Below the pieces are notes generated by a model. The model was not told the origin of the DNA, made no database searches, and worked only from the letters and a program-made list of their open reading frames with translations. Of a stretch of 64,000 bases of DNA, positions 60,065-64,000 are shown piece by piece. Source of the DNA: Macrotrachela quadricornifera (lineage: Eukaryota > Rotifera > Eurotatoria > Philodinida > Philodinidae); the NCBI GenBank assembly GCA_022393335.1, contig JAJEKB010021015.1, positions 88,211 through 152,210 on the forward strand, read 5' to 3'. Made by a program: the position numbers and the translations under genes. Within the stretch, counting starts at the first letter, position 1. Each line of letters starts with the position of its first letter.

Positions 60065-60137
60065 GCAACAGTGACGGTGACTCACCGACCCACTGTCCAT
60101 TGGCTCACCGGTCCCACTGGTGCATCGTCACCGTTGC
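60065..60137. repeat. GC-rich hairpin, 73 bp
   Basis: GCAACAGTGACGGTG at 60065 pairs with CATCGTCACCGTTGC at 60123. Inside, CTCACCGACCCACTG and CTCACCGGTCCCACTGG are near-direct repeats. The GC content is well above that of the surroundings, with abrupt borders. Confidence 0.65.
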
Positions 60138-62018
60138 ATCTCTAGTAATAAAGAATATCATGAAAATGAAACTAAATTTGAAATTCAGTTTTTATAAATG
60201 CATGATGGATAGAACGAGATAGGATAGTTTAATTCTGTTAAATGTTTATTATCTGAACAATGTGTTGATTTTGAAACACAACTGCATGTAATATATCGAT
60301 ACAATACATTAATCTTTTCGTATTGTTCAAATATCCTTTACACCGTATTTTAAGATTGAAATCGAACGCTTTAATATTCATTTATGATTTTCTCTTGATT
60401 TGCCATTAGATCTTGTTCATCGTTTATGTCTTTGGATCAATTTATTTTGCATGAATCGTTCACTTGATGTCAAATTATCTATGAAAACTTTTCTTCTTTA
60501 TTTGTGAAAGGTGATCTCAATGTTTCACAATATGTTAGTCTTTTTTCTTCTCTTTCATGTCACAAATGTATATATATTGATTCTTAATAAAGTTCTTTTT
60601 CTTATTTGAACAACTAACAGTTATTTTTCGACCATACAACCAAAAATATACCCAAAAAGCCAGAAACTGATCAATTGATGAATTCAAGATAAACCTGTAA
60701 TTTAGCGGTTTATACTTTTAACTACTATTGCATTCAAAAAATTCGTAAAACTCAATGATATTATGAGAAATCCACACAATATGATACGTATACTACAATA
60801 TTCGAGACATTAAAGATACATACATGATTTACAGATCTGTATCATCATGTTACTATAGCATTAAAGGAGTTTTTTCATCATTTTGAGCTATTTATTTTTT
60901 TCTATAATTACAAACAGTAACTGAAGTTTTATATGTATGTACAGTGAGTGTCAAAACTGACCAACCACTGAGTAATGCGTTTCTGTTTCTTTAATATCCC
61001 AACAACTACACTATTGGAACAGTTTGATTTCTTTCATACTATAGTTCATAGTGTCTAGTTTATGTTTAGAAAATTTAAGATTAATCCATTGATGCGTTGA
61101 GTTTTTATTAGAAATACAATATGGGTATAGTATTTTTCATCGCTTCAAAATTGTCCAACCACTTAATTGTATGATCTTTAGGGTAGTCATTTCTCTATGA
61201 GATTTTCTTTATGAAACATCATGAGATAGAGTAACTTGTACTGTATACACTAACCATTTTTCATTCAAGTTATCTAAAAGTATAAGTGTAAAAGGAGCAT
61301 TTTTCCGATCTAGCCCAAAAATATGTGTATTCTATAGGGGAATAAAAGACGATTTTTTTAAAATTTCTATTCAATCCCTTTGATTTATACACCATTAGAA
61401 AGAACATGAAAAACTGCATGAGACGATATATTTTGATATATATCATCTATTAGTTGAAATTGCACATCCATCGAAATTCAAAGTGAAATGGTTTTTAAGT
61501 CAAGGAGAAATGGTTTTTCTTTTGAGGCGAAATCATTCAGTAAGAAAACGAAATAAGAAAAAAAGAAAAAATATATATAATCTATTAGTTGATATTAAAC
61601 ATATACTGAAATTTAATGTTTATAAGATAAAAAGCTAGGATGATCGTTGTTTAGAAATCAGGAGGGAATAAGATGGAATTCGCATTTAATCCAATTCCTT
61701 TTACGCAAAATTATTTTTGTATATTAAACTAAAATTTTTTTGTAAGTCACACAGTTTGATAAATATCATGAATCCAATGCAACGATTTAGAACAAATTTT
61801 ACAGTTGTTTGTACATTAAAGCTCGAACCAGAAATGTGGTTTTCTTCAAATTTATCGATTATGTTTGGCTTTTAGCATCACATTATCAAGTTGATGTCCA
61901 TGCAATCGTTTTATCTATTATAAACGATGTAGCTACAGCTTGTCATTCAACATATGTTAATCGTATTTCTCATTTTCTGATACTGTGTAATTAAATTTCT
62001 GCCGCAAGAAGCGATTTC

Positions 62019-62640
62019 TGCTTGAACATATCCTTAAAATGAAAAAACAATAAATATTCATTTTTCTCTACATGTTTTTCATTTCTGCCTATCTACTGAG
62101 AAATGGATAAAGCATTTTGTTAGATCCGTAAATCCGTTGATGTATATATATATTTATTTTTAATCTGATAATACACATTTACCTTACATAGAAAAACGCA
62201 AGTATTTATACTACCTAGAAACTACGCGAATATGGATAATTCCATTAGATGATATCATATACTTGGAAAATTACCTAAGTATCAGATGACATTATATATG
62301 TGTAAGGAAAGAAAGAAAGAGAATGAATATATATATAGAAACGAAAAAGAACGAACATATATGGAAAATACCGTTAGTTAGTCATCCTTATGTCACATCA
62401 TAAAATGTGACATAATACATTTCTCTTATAATTTTAACTATTTCTGTTGCAAAAAAAAACTACTGCTAATACGTACCATTAAGATGTAAAAGAATAAATA
62501 TGCATTTCTCTCTATATATTTTCCATTTCTTCTTATGAGTAGAGATATGGATGAAGTATTTTTCCTTAAAAAAAAATAACCATTTTTAATTGAGATAATC
62601 CACTTTTACTTGAACTATCCTTTAAAATGAAAAACCGAAT
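62019..62640 (+). repeat. Diverged direct repeats
   Basis: AATAAATATTCATTTTTCTC followed by TACATGTTTTTCATTTCTGC (62053 on) recurs as AATAAATATGCATTTCTCTC and TATATATTTTCCATTTCTTC (62493 on), and the flank TTGAACATATCCTTAAAATG at 62021 recurs as TTGAACTATCCTTTAAAATG at 62612. This indicates an old tandem duplication with a period near 450-590 bp. Confidence 0.5.
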
Positions 62641-63244
62641 GTATGTGAATTAAAAAGATTTCTTTCTAACGTTATGTGGTTTAAGCATTTCTACTGGAAG
62701 TGAAACAGATTCTCTTTGAGAGAGGGATATGATCGAGCCCTCCAACCGTGGCAGGAGTAACACAACATAATCAAGTCGCGCCATTTACGACTAGCACGCA
62801 TTGTCAATCAGGAAATGGATGCCTGGCGGTACATATAAGTTTTTAAATTGATTTTCTAAGTCCCAAAAAAAATGATTTTTTTTATTAGAGAAGGAATAAA
62901 AAAGTATATATTCCACACAAATGGCTAAAAAATCAATTAGCGTCGCTTGGAACTCTTAGAAAGTCCTATAATATACGATTTGATGCGTTTTTATCTTCTC
63001 TTTCGAATTGTGAAAGCCATAGTCTTCTAACTTATTTTTATCGAAAGTTATTCAAAAAATAATCAACTGCCCTTTTTTTTGCAATAACACATTAAAGGAA
63101 ACGTGACATATCATAACAAGCAGCTCTTTTTTGAAGTTGCATTCTCACTATATGAGGTGAATTATAATGAAATATCACGAAAATATCGACCATTCTTTTT
63201 CGTATCATTACATATATAGAGGAAGTTTCGTGAAGTTTTCTACA

Positions 63245-63900
63245 TGGAATTACCCACGGAAAAAATCGATCAGAAAACCACGGCATTCAGCGGTTTTGAG
63301 AAACCGTATGAAAGGTCTGGCTCCCGCGTTTTTATAAGCTGATGCTTATTTTCATCGATCTATCTCTGTCTGTCTTTAACTACCCCGCTACTCGACCAAT
63401 CCGCCTAACGATCTCTTTGCTTAATATACTATCTCTCTATATCTTTAATTATAAATTTATCAATCTATCCACCTAACTATCTACCTAAGTATCTGCTTAA
63501 CCTTCATCTACCGAAGTATCTATCTATCTAACTGTCTACTATCTATTCATCTGTCTATCTGGCTATCCATCCATCTAACTATCTATCTATTTATTTATCT
63601 ATTGATCTAACTAACTATATATCTATCTAACTAACTATCTGTGTATATATTTATCTATCTGAGTAACTATCTAAGCTACTAGTCAACTACCTATTTACTT
63701 ATCGGTTGAAAACGGCTCAAAATCGTGATGTCTGAAGCCACGGTATCGCAAACCACTGTAACTCAACAAGTGCACCGCGGTATTTAAAACCACCGAAAGT
63801 CGCGGCATCTGAAACCGTGGTTATCTGTGATCGCACTGCGCTCAACGAAACCCGTGATAATTCTGAGAAAAACCGCGGTTTCTCGAAATTTTTTTTCTTA
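63245..63900. repeat. Arrays of a CCGCGG/CCACGG motif flanking a tetranucleotide tract
   Basis: AAACCACGGCATTCAGCGGT near 63275, and between 63715 and 63890 versions of AACCRCGGTWTCTGAAAC spaced about 25-35 bp (GCCACGGTATC, CACCGCGGTATTT, GTCGCGGCATC, AACCGTGGTTATC, AACCGCGGTTTCTC). The core ACCGCGGT is self-complementary. Confidence 0.55.
63360..63700 (+). repeat. Degenerate CTAT tetranucleotide microsatellite
   Basis: Long run of imperfect CTAT/CTAA/CTGT tetranucleotides (ATCTATCTAACTATCTGTCT and similar) over about 340 bp. Confidence 0.85.
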
Positions 63901-64000
63901 GGACTGCTGGGAATATTTCTAAAATAGTGGGGCATGACATCCTCTTCGTCATTACACATTTCATATTACTCAAGACATCACGTTTACAAGTGACTGTAGC

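Larger units (their letters stand above)
59556..64000. other. Intergenic with several simple or short repeats
   Basis: No supported gene after the ART-TPR stop. Contains a GC-rich hairpin (60065-60137), a diverged direct repeat (62019-62640), a tetranucleotide tract (63360-63700) and CCGCGG-like arrays (63245-63900), all listed. Short frames (61809-61994, 63092-63286, 63717-63959) have no signature. Confidence 0.5.

Noticed and set aside
60941..61170. Tc1-like terminus (TACAGTGAGTGTCAAAACTG) with a subterminal CCAACCACT repeat
   Set aside because: Only one end is visible, no inverted partner or transposase nearby; too weak to annotate as an element.
62391..62416. Perfect short palindrome TATGTCACAT...ATGTGACATA
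   Set aside because: A 10-bp stem in AT-rich DNA is within chance expectation for a 64-kb window.

Overview
This is a window of AT-rich eukaryotic (animal) genomic DNA, most likely from a bdelloid rotifer. Three things point there. Genes are compact, with spliceosomal introns of only 52-67 bp wherever I can define them. One gene encodes an arginine ADP-ribosyltransferase joined to a long kinesin-light-chain-like TPR array, an architecture I associate with expanded bdelloid families. The rest of the content (FMRFamide-receptor-like GPCRs, an F-box/LRR relative, a V8-like secreted protease, a LITAF-domain gene, small tetraspan proteins) also fits. The species assignment is inference; no rRNA or mitochondrial marker is present. 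There are no operons, CRISPR arrays or bacterial signals.

Layout. 0-10 kb: a GT8 glycosyltransferase (562-1650), a LITAF-domain gene whose second exon was recovered by eye (4792-5126), and a decayed piggyBac transposon with recognisable ends (6661-8649). 10-24 kb: a secreted serine protease (10710-11705, minus), a claudin-like tetraspan protein (16023-16757), a long AT-rich desert with a cluster of diverged short motifs, and a three-exon rhodopsin-like GPCR (23379-24796). 26-35 kb: an F-box/LRR-type pseudogene (26386-28519), a small secreted protein (30503-30901, minus), a 635-bp dispersed repeat and a tRNA-like gene with an apparent intron (34596-34732, minus). 35-51 kb: two more GPCRs on the minus strand (35920-36891; 39334-40301, the latter with a recovered last exon), a three-exon four-TM protein (46119-46807), two unidentified decayed coding fragments and a TMEM272-like protein (50553-51155). 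51-55.7 kb: repeat-dense DNA with three consecutive fold-back elements, a degenerate tandem repeat and the second, inverted copy of the 635-bp repeat. 55.7-59.6 kb: the large ART-TPR gene, interrupted by a 10-N assembly gap. 59.6-64 kb: non-coding, with a GC-rich hairpin, tetranucleotide repeats and a CCGCGG-rich array.

The genes do not form a pathway. Most encode membrane or secreted products (three GPCRs, three four-TM proteins, a Golgi-type glycosyltransferase, a protease, a small secreted protein). The intergenic space is mainly shaped by non-autonomous fold-back (MITE-like) elements. The most notable gene is the ART-TPR protein: a predicted lipid-anchored protein with an alpha/beta N-terminal domain, an intact R-S-ExE ADP-ribosyltransferase site and about 19 TPRs. 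This sensor-plus-effector layout deserves functional attention.
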